Below, in pieces: positions 25,831-38,420 of a stretch of DNA of 64,000 nucleotides. Under the pieces are notes generated by a model, which did not search any database, was not told the origin of the DNA, and saw only the letters and a list, made by a program, of their open reading frames with translations. A program made the translations under genes and the position numbers. This DNA comes from Lichenostomus cassidix (Eukaryota; Chordata; Aves; Passeriformes; Meliphagidae), in assembly GCA_008360975.2 (NCBI GenBank), contig CM039182.1, forward strand, positions 147,192,656 to 147,256,655, read 5' to 3'. Within the stretch, counting starts at the first letter, position 1; every line of letters starts with the position of its first letter.

Positions 25831-28800
25831 TAAGGAACTTACTTGAACCAAAACTGGGAGCAAAATCAGGAGCAAGTGCCCTCAGAAGCACAAAATGGAT
25901 TTAGAGCTGCATCAGAAACAACCCTAAGAAATCATTCTCCTTCCCCTCCCTGTGAGACTCTTAAAGACCCAAAAATCTGCCCAAAATCTGAGACCAATGG
26001 AAATCTAATGCCACCTTTGCATGCTCACCTTTGAGAATCACTCTGAGCTGCTGCCTACAGGACACTTCAGCACTTCCCAAGCTACAGATTCTGTATTGTA
26101 CAAGTGGGAATTCCGAACAACCCTTCAAAAACAACAACCCATCAAAAAGAATAACACTTATATATATACAGGGGCTTTCCTTCCTCTTCACCACAAAACA
26201 GGCACAGATGCATCAGCTTTCCACCACAGTGATCTTTAAATATGAGTGTGGGAACCAGGGGAAAAACAGGTAAGTCAACAGTTACCACTGTGTCAAAGCA
26301 AAAAACAATCCCTTCTTCCTCAAGGTGGCACGTGCCCAAATTAGTTCTTCTGATTTTGTTTCGAGAGAATGGTTTTTACTATTCTTAGCACAGTAAGGTC
26401 ACTGTGGTGGGGAAGGAGCTGGTAACTAAGCTGGCTCACGTATCACCAATAAAAATGCTTCCCATGTGCTGATTGCAGAATATTACTGGAGGCAACAGTT
26501 GTGGGGGAGAAAGCACTGCTTGATTTCCAGAACCCAGCTAAGTTTATAGGGTTGGCAGCAGGGGAAAAAAAAACTAGCGCTGTTGACTTGAAAACCAAGC
26601 AAACCCAGTGTAGAAATCATTGAGGGGGAATAAACATGGAGTCCCAAGATGCCTTTTATAGAAGCACTTTATCATGGATAAACACACTTTGAAATGAGGC
26701 ATTTTTCTCACTCCATCTTCTTTGTGTCGATGTTATGCTTCTACCAGGAATAAGAAGCTTCTCACAGCTTTTTTTGGGGTCAGTTAGAGAAGAACCAGCT
26801 TTTGCTAAGTGCCCTCATCCCTACCTCACCAGGGACATTTCTGGAGTCCTTATGGCTTGAAAGCCAACTAAGAGTAAATTACTCCACATCATAACCTGGT
26901 CCCAACCCATCAGAGAGACGAACTGTCAGGCTCGTTCAGGTTGGCTGAGTCACAACATCATTGCTTCCATCTTCGTGATGAGTATCAGGGATAAAAGAAA
27001 AAGCACTACAGTCACATTATTCCTGTTCACAGAATATTGGAAAATGTATTAAATGACTTCACACTGGCTGAAACACAGTACTTGGCTCCCTGAAGTTTTT
27101 TGTAATGAAGTTCCTACTTTAATAGCCATGGGTATGTTTTTTCCAGGACTGGCTCAGACCACTCTATTTCCTACTCTACAAACTACAGATTCTTTCCTTT
27201 GCCCTTTGTTAGGTAGGATGAATTTTATGCTGTTTTATTCCTGACCCACATGCCAGCATTAAGAATAACTGATTATAAGCCATCTTTTAGATTATTCTGT
27301 TGTATGAGCTGGAGACATTGTTAAATAAATGCCATTTATAGCCTGTTTGTGGCCACATGAGACACCAGACATTTCTCTGATGCAAAAGAGCTTCCACCAC
27401 ACTCTCATGCAGAAGACCACCATTACTACCTGGCACGTAATAGGGCATTTCTGACTCTACCTGATACCAATCAGCTGCACTATTCCAGACCAGCTGCTTC
27501 CTCACAGCTCAAGGCACTTTGTAGTGTAAGCACTAACACAGCAGAGCAATAACTTGAGATGATAATTTAGGTTGCTGCTCTTTCTTAAGTGTCTGGATTT
27601 TTACAGGCTGCCTACCTTAATTCTCTCTTGCCCATTAAAACCTCTTTGGGGAGAATAAGCATGAATTTGTAAAAGAAAAAAAATCAAGGAATTTGGAGAA
27701 CAATAACAGGTGCATACAGAAATTGAAATAACACATTAGTTCACCAGATTTGAGTTGGGCTTTTAAATCCCCAGCCAAGCATCTATATATAATGCACTCC
27801 ACAAATGCAGCAAAAGACAAGGGAAGGATTCATTCTCAGGGCAGACTGCACATGCAGGGGAAGAGGGAGGCACTAATAACTATTTCATTTGTAGAAAACT
27901 GGGCACAGTCAAATTAAGGGCAGAAGCAGAATAGTCCTGGGGCACCCGGAACACAGGTATAGCAGTGTGCACACTTTGCATGTCAAATTTACAGAGTAAA
28001 ACTCAAAACCTTGTCTCAGGGGCTTGGAAGATGTGGTTGCCATGACTGTTACAGTATTTTATTCTAATTAAAAAATCCAAAACCAGTTCAGGGAACAAAA
28101 GAGAGTCAAAGGCTTCCTCCTCTACTGATCACCATTCTACAACATCACATGCTCTCTTCCTTCTCTCTTTTGCTGTATCCTTTTCTATAGAATGGCTCAT
28201 TTTTAACAGTGCATACAGAAAGTGCTCATTCCCCACCTTCTCCTGCTCCAAGGAACCTCTATTTATGATCCTGGGGATCCCTAATGTGTGTTAGGTGTTG
28301 AGTAGATAAAAGAGTGGTGGTTCTGCATACATGCCAAACTGCAGCTGCTGTGACTGGAAGAGCTCAAAAAACCAAGGAACAAAAATAAAACAGCAGAGGC
28401 ACCAGAAGATTGTGGGTAAGGTCACCTGAGCACCAAAGACAGCCAGCCCCAAGCATAAAGACACCACCTGCAACTCAAACCAGCAACTGCAAGGACATGT
28501 TGATTTGGCTTTATGGCAGATGGGAGCTCAGAAAGGGAACTTGTTTACTCTCACTTTCCTGGAGTAGTATGCCGTGGTTCTGGACCCAGGCTCCCAGAGA
28601 GTTGTGCCACCAGGTCTGTTCTCAACCCCCAGGGCTGAATGAATATTGAATTTGATAGTGCTGTTCCACCCACAGCATCTCCAAATCTAGGAGAAGAGTA
28701 ATCATGCACCTTGTCCACATCCTTGATGACTCCTGGAACTAATGTGTGCCCTAAAGAGTCTCTTTTCCCTCTTCCCTTTGCATTTCCATTGCAGCTGGCC

Positions 28801-31800
28801 ACTTGCCACCACAGGGAAAAGCAGCACAGGCAGCAGCACACCGAGGCAGCCCAGAGCCTGTGACAAATCACTGCAGAAGCAACGCAGCCCTGAGATGCCA
28901 GTCAGCTCTGCCATCTCCAGACAAAAGCAACAAGGCAGACAATCACTGAGATATTTCCATTCCACTTTTGAGTTTGCCCTGGGCACTGCAGACTTTTCAC
29001 AGACTAACATAGACTGTTCTCTCCCTTATCAGCAGCAGGACTCAGCTTTCCCATCTAGTCAGCCTGGTGTGCCTTTTTCAACAACACCACTAAAGCAATT
29101 AACATTTCCTTTTTAAGTTTTTGAGTCAAAGTAAAAGCACGCAGCCTGAAGAGTGCCACTGCCATCAGAGAGGGCTGTTGTGCTTTTCAAGGGGCACAAG
29201 AGGATCCTTAAAGCAGCTGAATACACCCAGGCATAGCAACAGCTTTGCAAGTAACTCACACAGTTAGGTTTGGAAGGCAGAGAATAAACAGGACCAGATT
29301 GAGGATCCTGGCATTGGACATCCTAAAAACAGGTGAAGGAGGTCAGCAGCAAGCCATGGATTTTCCACCCAGGAGCTGAAAAGGAAAGTGTAAAGTCCAG
29401 GCAGCATAAATTGACCACCTATTTTTGAGCTGCTAAATTTGTTGCAAGCCCTGGAGTTTTTGCCTGTAACAAAACAGAGCCAGGTATAGAAAAGGAGAAG
29501 AAGCATTGTGCTAGAACATCCCAGACAAATTGCAGGGTCCTGATACATTTGGCAGAGGGGCCCCATGAGAGGTGAGTGTGTCAGCACATCAGTGACAGCA
29601 GCCATGCCATGGTCCTGGCACAAAACACCACTGTGCCTCCTCGCTGGCCTCTTTTCAGCACGATGAAAAGATGATGCCACATGCCAGGCAAAACCAGTCA
29701 TGTGGATGGCTAAAAGTGTCTAACACATGGGGATCACGTGGAGTGAGATGCAAAGGAGCAGCCACACTGGGGAGAATCAAGAACACAGCCAGCTCTCCCC
29801 TCCACATGCATGCTGCCGGCCCAGAAGGCACACAATGGAACATGAGGAACACTCCATCCCTGCAGAAGATGCTAAAGCAGGTGGGATCATATGAGGAATA
29901 GCTAAAGAGCCCTTGGCACGAGCCCTGGAGGGGGGCTGGGCAAGAGGGTGAGTTTGAGCAATGTGAAAACCTGTCTGCCAGAAGTTGGACTGAGATCCAC
30001 CAACTCATTCCACACAGCTCCCCAAACAGACACACTTCCTTTTCTTAGAAGCACAGATGCCTATATATATTTTAATCACTGCTTTAGTCAGGGGTTGTAC
30101 TAGCTGTAAATTTTGAAACTGGGGGGAGGGGAAAGGCACTGAAGATTCCAGTATGTAATTTTCTTTTTTTTTATCTTATTAGATTATACCCTTGTTTAAG
30201 AACTAACTGTTCTTTTACTTGGTGTCCTTTTGGCAACCATCTCTACCTAGCAATACGTGGGTGTGTGCACTCCCCCAAGTTTGCCTGTACTTGCTTAGCA
30301 AGTTCAGATGAAATACAGCACAGAAATTGTACTCCTGCAGTCCAGGAGCAGGAGTATCTAGAGCAATTAATCACTAAAATGAAGAAAAAGCAATGACTGG
30401 CACTGTAGAGGAAGAAAAAAAAAAAATGTTAACTTAGAGCACTACTGCAACGTGCTCAAAATACACAATCCGGGGAGGAAGAGGCACGTCTGCCTCAGCA
30501 TTGCAATGACAGCAGCTGAACATCACAGGCAGTTTGGAGCTGTGCTGCTCACCATCAAAATTCTTCTCTGGGGCAGTGTGGCAGCAAGAGTGGATTTGGC
30601 CGGTTCCTTCTTCCCCAAGGTAATTCAGCTCTCTCCAGTCACACAAGAAATAGTGACAATATTTAGTACTCCCCGACCATGGTTTAACCTAGAGAACAGC
30701 TCCAGAAAGGTTTGCATGGCCCTGCCCCAGGCTGAAAACAGAAGTATCAGCATGTCTGCCACATATTGCTGGAGCAGATTCCCTCCTTAGAGGTCTGTTT
30801 CGAAACACCCAGAGCTGGAAGGTGTCCACAAATTCAGCTGAAGTCATTAAGAAACCTCTGAGGTTGGAAAATTAGGATTGCAGATTATTGATCAATGGCT
30901 TTAATGACATAGGTCTAGCCTTTCTACATTATCTAATCCTGCTGAGGTATAACTGTTCCTACAGCCAAATACCTCCACAGGTCAGAACAGCACAAAACAT
31001 TTTATGACTCTCTCATCAGAGTTTTAACCCCAAAGTTTGCTGAAGTGTTGGTAACCATTAAAAAGAGCTGTGCTACTAATGAGGCTGATGCTAAAACCAG
31101 TGCAGAGAGCACACAGAACCTGTAGGTTCAGGCAAAACAGTGCTGAGATGCTCCAATCCTGCCTGTATAGGAGCTTTGTGAGCTGTGTGAACCTCTTACG
31201 TTGTATTAGACCATATTACAGATAGCTGTGCAGTGCAAATAGCCTGGGGACATATGGTAGTGCTTATCTCTGGAGGCTTAAACAATACAATACGTAGCTT
31301 CAGACTCTTTCAGAAAGGACAGTGCATCCTGCATCCAGATCCCTACAATCACACACAGCATAAAGAAAACCCTCAGCCAAGTCCAATTGCCACCAGCACC
31401 CCAGGGAAAGTCAGTCAAGTTGTGACTGTTCTAAACTGCACTTGCTTAAGCTGGAATGTTCTATACCTGCAAGCTACCCTGTTCAGGTGGGATATCCTCA
31501 CCTACCTTGGAAGAAACATTAAAGGAAAACAAGGTCAACACTTCTGAGCAGCACAATGCCTCAAGAACTTCACCCTTTTCTCTCTACTAATTACTCCTTT
31601 TCCCACATCTTCAAGCTTTTCATGACCACACAGCCCTATTCCATCTTTCCCAGTTCCCTTTTCTCATCACCCACTCCCCCATCTGCAACACCATTTGTGC
31701 CAGCTGTGACTACAATTTTTGGCTTCTTCAAAATACATCTCCAGGCATTGTTCGTCACAGCAACTTGGATGCAAAAGATGTCCCTGAACTAACCCACAAG

Positions 31801-34800
31801 CCCAGTATCTTTCTTGGGATAAATTCCTCATCTGATCAGTGATGGTGGCAATTAAGAGCAATTAGCAGAATATAACTGTTATTATTTTCCTCTCCTTCCA
31901 TCCTACTACTTCTTGCACTCATTTGTGACCTGTCTCAATGCAATAGAAATTTCTCTAAGGCACAGACTTACTCCTGTGCTTTGCAGGTGTTCATCAAGTG
32001 AAAATCAACATGAGTTGGTACCTCATGAGTCGGCAGGCAGAATGAGCAGCTTTAATGTCTATGTACAAGCAGACTCTAGCTTTCATTAAAACTCCACATG
32101 GAGATTTACTCCTTAGGTGTAACAGGAGAGAAAAATCTTCCAATGGATTTTTGTGTGACAGCCGAAGAAGTGGATTACCAAAGGATTTGGAGTTACCAGG
32201 CACCTGTACTCCTTTTATTTAAATGTCCTAAAAGGCATATTTTTCTCGTGTTCTTCAATGACTTCACATTCCAACCAACTTGTTTTCTAAACCCATATTT
32301 GGCAGGTACAAGGTTCCTTGGCCTGGAAAGCAGCCTCCTAAGTGCAAAAGCTACTTTTGAAAATGGAGCTTTAGTTCTGTGGTCTTCTAGACACTTTTTT
32401 GAAATTACTCTGAATTTCATGCTGGTACAGAGCCCAGTGCAGCAGGGCTTGAATCCAAGGACTGGACCAATCATCATGACTGGCTCTCAGTCTCAATGAG
32501 TGGCAAATCAGAAGAAAACCAACATCAAATCCAATTGCACATATAGTTGTGTTATTGTCACTGCCAAGTGGTGAGGCACATGATTCAGCACACAGAAGTT
32601 CACCTTCTTCCCAGGTGGGTCTTACAGTCTGTGCTGAATGCGAAACACATCAGAAGCCACCCACTTCAAAGGGCTAAATCTAGCAGAGGAATTGCTGTGG
32701 CAGGTTGTAATTTTGGAGTGCAGATGCACTCTGGCACCTGGAAGGCTTCAGAAGAGAGCACACAGATACAAAGGACAAGGTTCCATGTCAGGTAGGCACC
32801 TCCACTGAGCTCCCCATCTCAATGCTCCCAGGCTTCCTGAAGGAGCCATCAGTGATGCCAGGATTGGTGTCACTGTCTCACATCTCCCATGCTAAACTGC
32901 AGTCCATTGCATCACTGCTTCCCCACCTTTTCGTGAAACAGCTGTGTTGAAGGGGTTTCACAGCTCAGCTGAAACAAGAGATGGGTGAGAAAGAGGTGGC
33001 ACTGTATACGCAGCAGGGTAACAGCTTCTGCCCTGACACACCCTGCCATTATTGTTGTCACAGTCGTGGCCACCAGCCAAACTGCCACAGCTCGCCCCGG
33101 ATTCCGATTCCTGTTACACTGCAACCAAAGGAGAACCAGCAGTCCAAACTGCACCACCTCCATGTCCTCAGTGCTGTCACTCCTCTGCCAGGCCCTTGTG
33201 CCCAGCACAGTCCCCAGACACCCAGTCTGCTCAGCTCCAGTCTTCCCAAATACATGCCAAGCCACTCTTACACTAACCATTGCCGCCTCCTCATCCCCAA
33301 ACTCAGGAAATGTTCTCAACAAAGTTTCCCAAATGAATGGCTTGCAGTCTCAGTGAGGCAGCACTTTCTAACAAAAATACTCCATCCCCAGACCTCCAAC
33401 CAGCTGTGAAAAGCTTTAGTGATTACAAAATGCATGTACTGTTTTCCAGCTGCATATATGGAGTAGATTGATGTTGGCACATGTGCTAGATCACTTTGCC
33501 CCTTGCTGGGACACATATATGAGATTGGTAAGTGGACTCAGTCATCAGTCCATTCTCCCTGGCCCCTGCTTTGTTTCTTGCAGTTATTTTAATCCTCTGC
33601 TTCAGTACAACAAAGAGAATGGAAATTTCCCACTACTCCAGTGTCTGGTCCTGAGCTTGAAGTTTTCACAGTGACATGAAGATCGGAGGATGCAGCTGAA
33701 CAGAGATCTCTGTTCAAGCAAAGGTTGGTCCTTCATTAGATCAGCCCACGGGTGAAATGAAAGTGTGGTGACATTAGTGAACACCCTACTAGAAGCAAAG
33801 AAAAGACTGCAGACCCACAGATGAGTCACGAAATCTGTATGTTCCAGTGCTCTAATTACATTGCTCATCCAAGAAAAGCCTCTTTTGGAGCCATTAGGTC
33901 AGAATCTGTTCTCCCCTAGCTGTAAATCCCTCATAACTCGGTGAAGTCAATCGATTTGTATTGGTGTAAGCAAAATCAAGCACAGTGCACTCGCACAGCC
34001 TTTGATCTTTCTCTCTCTCTCTCTGAACACAAGCTCACAGAATGCCATTAAAGAGACAAGAAACCCAGGCCCCTGGGTCTCGTGCATGCTGCAGGCACTC
34101 TGAGCACTGAGATCAACATCAAGCACTGCAGGGAGGTGCAGTAGAAAGCAGAGGAGAGAGAAGAACCTTCTGTCTCCCCTTCAAGATGAAAGGCTGTGGA
34201 TGTCCCAGAAGGACTATGGACACTTGTGAAAGGGTTGGAGCATGTCACATTAAAAGAAAATTAATTATCTATCAATCTATATTTCAGGCAATACTATCTT
34301 TCTAATGGAAAAGCAAACACAGTGGGGCACAGCTCCTGTGGCTCTCCAGCAGCCTCAGTGAGCATGCACAGTTTTGCTGATCCATGGAACTAAAATTCCA
34401 GAAGACCAAAGACCACCAAACCCAAACATTTCTGTTTCAGGAAATCACCTGAATGTAGGATTCCAAGCAATGGTCCATTTTGTCCTAATAGTTGTTTCCA
34501 GCTTCTTCCTCTTCTTCAAATCTCTACCAATGTGCTGTGCAGGAAATCTTGCCAGCCTCTCCTTGGCAAAGAGCTCTGCACTGTGAATGGAAGCAAAAGT
34601 CACTATCCAAAAGTCACAGATGCTCCCCCAATATTAAGTGTATTAGACAAGCAACCAAAGAATGACACTGGGTCACTTTAATAGCAGGAGCATTTCCTGC
34701 TATTAAACCTCCCACAACTTCCACTGAGATGTGCTCTTCTGGTTAGGAAGAGCATCAACCACCTGCTTCGTTTGCAGCCTAGACTCTTTCTTCCTGGATA

Positions 34801-36974
34801 AACACGGTTATCAAGATCTCAAAGGAACAGGACAAGAGGGATTGCTTACAGCAGCCAAGAGCAGCTTGGCTTGAAGGAATTCAATAGAGAAGCCCAGAAG
34901 AAAAGCTAGAGTATTACTGACTGTGTTGGAAGACATGATGAGCAAAGGAAGGCCATGAGGCAAAGGCTGGAAAGAATAAGGACATTTCTTCATCTCACAT
35001 TCCTTTCAAGCAGAAGAGCAGCCTAAGGAAGACAAAGCTTTTAGAATGCAGACAGCTGAAAGGTTGTCCCCTCTTGGACACCCTGAACCTAACACTAGTT
35101 TTCAAAAAGTCTTTTCTTAAGTTACTGGAGATGACTTAGGAAAAAAGTTTTTGAAGAGTTGTTTCTATTAATGTTGTAACACCCACTAATATATATTCAT
35201 TTCATATATATATTTACATTCCTTTGACTCAGTTAATGTTCTTTTGAGGGGTTCAAGGAGAAAACCTCTTCTGTTATTTAACAGAAATCTCTTCCAGGCC
35301 TTCTATCTCAGGCCCTGTATTCAATACACCATCTCCAAGTTATGAAATCAGGTCCCCTGGGATCTACATTTTCCACAGCACTGAAATGTGTGCAGTATGA
35401 TGTAGACAAAGACAGAGCTATCTGTAATGGCTAATATGAAACTGTATTGATTTTGTTGGTTATATGATGTTTGTTTACTTTTTTAAGCCCTGTTTGAGAA
35501 CATTTTCTATTCCTTTCAGGCTGCTGACATATTTTGCATTTGCTACAGGAGCTAATATCGATGCGACACCGTGTGTGTGTAAATTTGTTGGGCGAGTAGG
35601 AGGAGATGCTTCCTTCAAAATACAGGCTCTCCAGACCACATTCTGCACACATTTATCTCAGTTTAAAGTCAACAATTGCACCAAAACAACCAAGTTCCAC
35701 AGGATTTACAGAGAACAACTGTGATCAGAATCTGTTCCAGTCTGTCAGGATCCACCATTTTTGTCTGTTGGGAAAGCTGTAGGTGTTCTCTCCCACTCCC
35801 TGTTGTTGGAAGGGGATGGGAACACAATACCACATGGGAATAAAGAAGTAGCTTTACGGTGAACTGATATATGAACAGGAATTAACAGGGTGGTGGGAAG
35901 GGGATGAATCAGCCAGTCCCAGGGAAGACAAAGAAATTTTTCAGACACTACCCTGGATCTCACCCACTCAGATATAGCATCTTTTCTTGGCCCCTGTGAT
36001 ACATCACTTCTTCCTCTCATAAAAACCTAGTATTGCAGGATCAAGAAAACCTATGCAAATGGCCCTGCTAGGAGCAAATCAACCAATCCTACACCCAACC
36101 TACATCCACACATGCACAGTCAGTCCATGGATGCCAAGTCAGCCCAAGGCATCCAGAACTGCTTTTGTGTAAATGAAGTTCAGACCAATGCTGAAGTCTA
36201 GAAAATATGGAACCCAACCAAAGTTTGGGCATCTGCACTTCCAGAGCTAGGGAAGCATTCATTGAAGCTGTGGGTCATAGAAGAAATACATGGTCACAAT
36301 CTCTGAGGGTATTTCAACAGCAGGTATCTACATCACTATTATGGTAAAAAACCCAGACTTGAAGGCTGTGATGGGGGAATCAGGTTTTGAAATCAAAAAA
36401 TGGAGGCTGTACAAAGGCTTAGAGGGTTCTTCTGGGAAAAAAAAAGTGCATTTGGGCTTAAATCTGTGTGGTAAATTATCTGTTCTCCCCCTGGTGCAGG
36501 CAAGTAATTCCTCTCACTTTAATGGACAATTTTATGGCTGCTAATAACATTTGTAGCTTAGATAATGACAAGGATAATCAAATCTCATGCTTGAGGGCAT
36601 AAACTGATTGCTGCAGGGGTTAGCAACAAAATCACCATTGCCACATATTGCACAGGTGTATTATGGGATAGATTTCCTTCTTCCAAAGTACAAAGGCATT
36701 GGTGTCTGCCAAGATAACAGATTGGATGATTGTCTGTGCTATGGAAATTGCTGGTTTGTATGCATGGGATTTAGGGAAAGAGGAAGAACCTCTTTGTTTC
36801 AGCATGACAGAACGTGCAACCCAAAATGCCAAGTGAGCAGGGGTTGCAAGATGCATATTGATGCCTGTTTTAGCAGAAAGCTCTCCTAAAGGCAAGTTCA
36901 GCCTTGGCCATCACAAAGTCTACTGTCAGACAGCAAGTGTTGCTGTAGATTCAGCACAGCATTTAGAAACATTG
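25831..36974. other. Intron DNA, largest repeat-poor stretch
   Basis: About 11 kb with almost no recognised repeat. At 32.98-33.41 kb several frames on both strands are open together (up to 142 codons) because the DNA is C-rich and stop-poor. I see no supported gene. Confidence 0.55.
34008..34024. repeat. (CT)n microsatellite
   Basis: Short run of CT dinucleotides. Confidence 0.8.
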
Positions 36975-37200
36975 AGTGAATAATCCCAGAAGCTGAAGGC
37001 TGGGAGAAGCCTCAATAAACCATTTGACCTGTTGCATGATGCTCAGATCCTCAGTCCATCACTTAGGGATTACTCAACTCACCAGGCAGGTCCTGTAGAG
37101 CAGGTCTCAGCCACCCATTCCTAGGAACACATGACTTGGAGGGACCTCAAGAGGAAATCAAACCCATTCAGACCTGAGGCAGGCTGAAGTACACCAAACC
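36975..37200 (-). mobile_element. CR1 3'-end-like pieces
   Basis: Two short complementary matches to CR1 3' ends: AATCCCAGAAGCTGAAGGCTGGG at about 36985, and ACACATGACTTGGAGGGACC with TCAAGAGGAAATCAAACCC at about 37128. They lead into the older element next to them. Confidence 0.55.
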
Positions 37201-38420
37201 CATGTGTTTTGGACAACTAATCACTTCAGACAAATGTCCCACTACTGACACTCTGGAGGTTCCTTACAGATCATGTAACAGCTGATGATCAACCTACATC
37301 TGTGGTGCTGAAGAGCAAACCTTGGGTATGTCTGCAGAAAAAATCTCTCAGTGTGCTCTTTACAACAACATTGCACATGTTTGAAGCTGTTATTATTCCC
37401 CCTTCATATATTTCATATAGACTAAACAATCTCTGTCCACTTCACACTGAATACAGGTTTTCTTCCAGCATTTTGATTTTTCTCAAAACTGTGTGCCCAT
37501 AACTGCATCCAGTTTCCAAGCCAAAGCTTTACCACTTTATCAGCATGATGTAGTAGTACTTGCATCTAGTCAGTTCATACCATTCTTCTATATGTGTCTT
37601 TGATATTTTCTTCTTCAGTGTAATTCTTTGCACTTGACTATATTGAATTTCATCATATTGATTCCAGACCATTTGTTCAATTTAACAAAATCATTTTGTA
37701 TTCTGCTCCTCCCCTCGCAGTGCTAGCTACCCCTCTCACAATTAATATGTGTACTCTCTGTTCTATCAGACAAGCCATTAATGGGAAACTTGAACAGTAC
37801 CAGCCACAGGACAGAGCCCTGTATGACTGTCTATGTTTTGTCCATCCAATTTGACAGAAAACCAGTGATGAATATTTCTGAATATATGTGAAATTATCTG
37901 GTGGCAGATTTAGCAGATCTATGGGTTTGTATTTTCTGCCCCATTTACCCCTGCACAGTGCATGTTTTTCACACATGTGGTAAGTGGAGCCACTGTCCAG
38001 CCTCTTGTCCAGAGCATGTGTCCATCCAGACTTTGCACCCATCTTGCAGTTCAATCCAGTCTAGGATTTTCTATTGTAATTATGAGAACTCAATGCTCTT
38101 ATCATGCCACATATGCAATAAATGTCACAACCTACTGCTTCCCCCTTTATCAGCTATCTGCTGGAATAAAAACAACCCAGAGAAGTCCAGCATGAGTTAC
38201 TCAAGAAAAATCTGGGCTTGTTCCAGCTTGTCCCTTGTTATCCCCTAGGTACTTTCACGCTGATTAACAGCTTGGTCAAATATCTTTCTGAAGATCAAAT
38301 TTAGGTTGACTGAGCATTAACTACCCGTGTTCCCTCCTGTCCCTTTTTTAAAGATAGGCAGCATGTTTGTTTTTCCCTGCAACAGCCACTGGTAGAACTG
38401 TTCAAACAGCAGCCATAAAA
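37201..38420 (-). mobile_element. Ancient CR1/L3-type LINE remnant, about 1.2 kb
   Basis: On the plus strand the order matches the complement of old amniote CR1: CATGTTTGAAGCTGTTATTATTCCCCC, GACTAAACAA, TTGAATTTCATCATATTG, GACCATTTGTTCAATTTAAC, AAATCATTTTGTATTCTG, AGCCATTAATGGGAAACTTG, CCACAGGACAGAGCCCTGTA and TTTTTTAAAGATAGGCAGCA. It keeps more length than the younger copies but is heavily mutated. Confidence 0.75.

Noticed and set aside
29264..29701. 145-codon minus-strand open frame
   Set aside because: Overlaps other open frames and shows no motif, signal or splice context.
32912..33409. Five overlapping open frames (65-142 codons) on both strands
   Set aside because: Simultaneous openness in many frames points to C-rich composition; no family motif seen.
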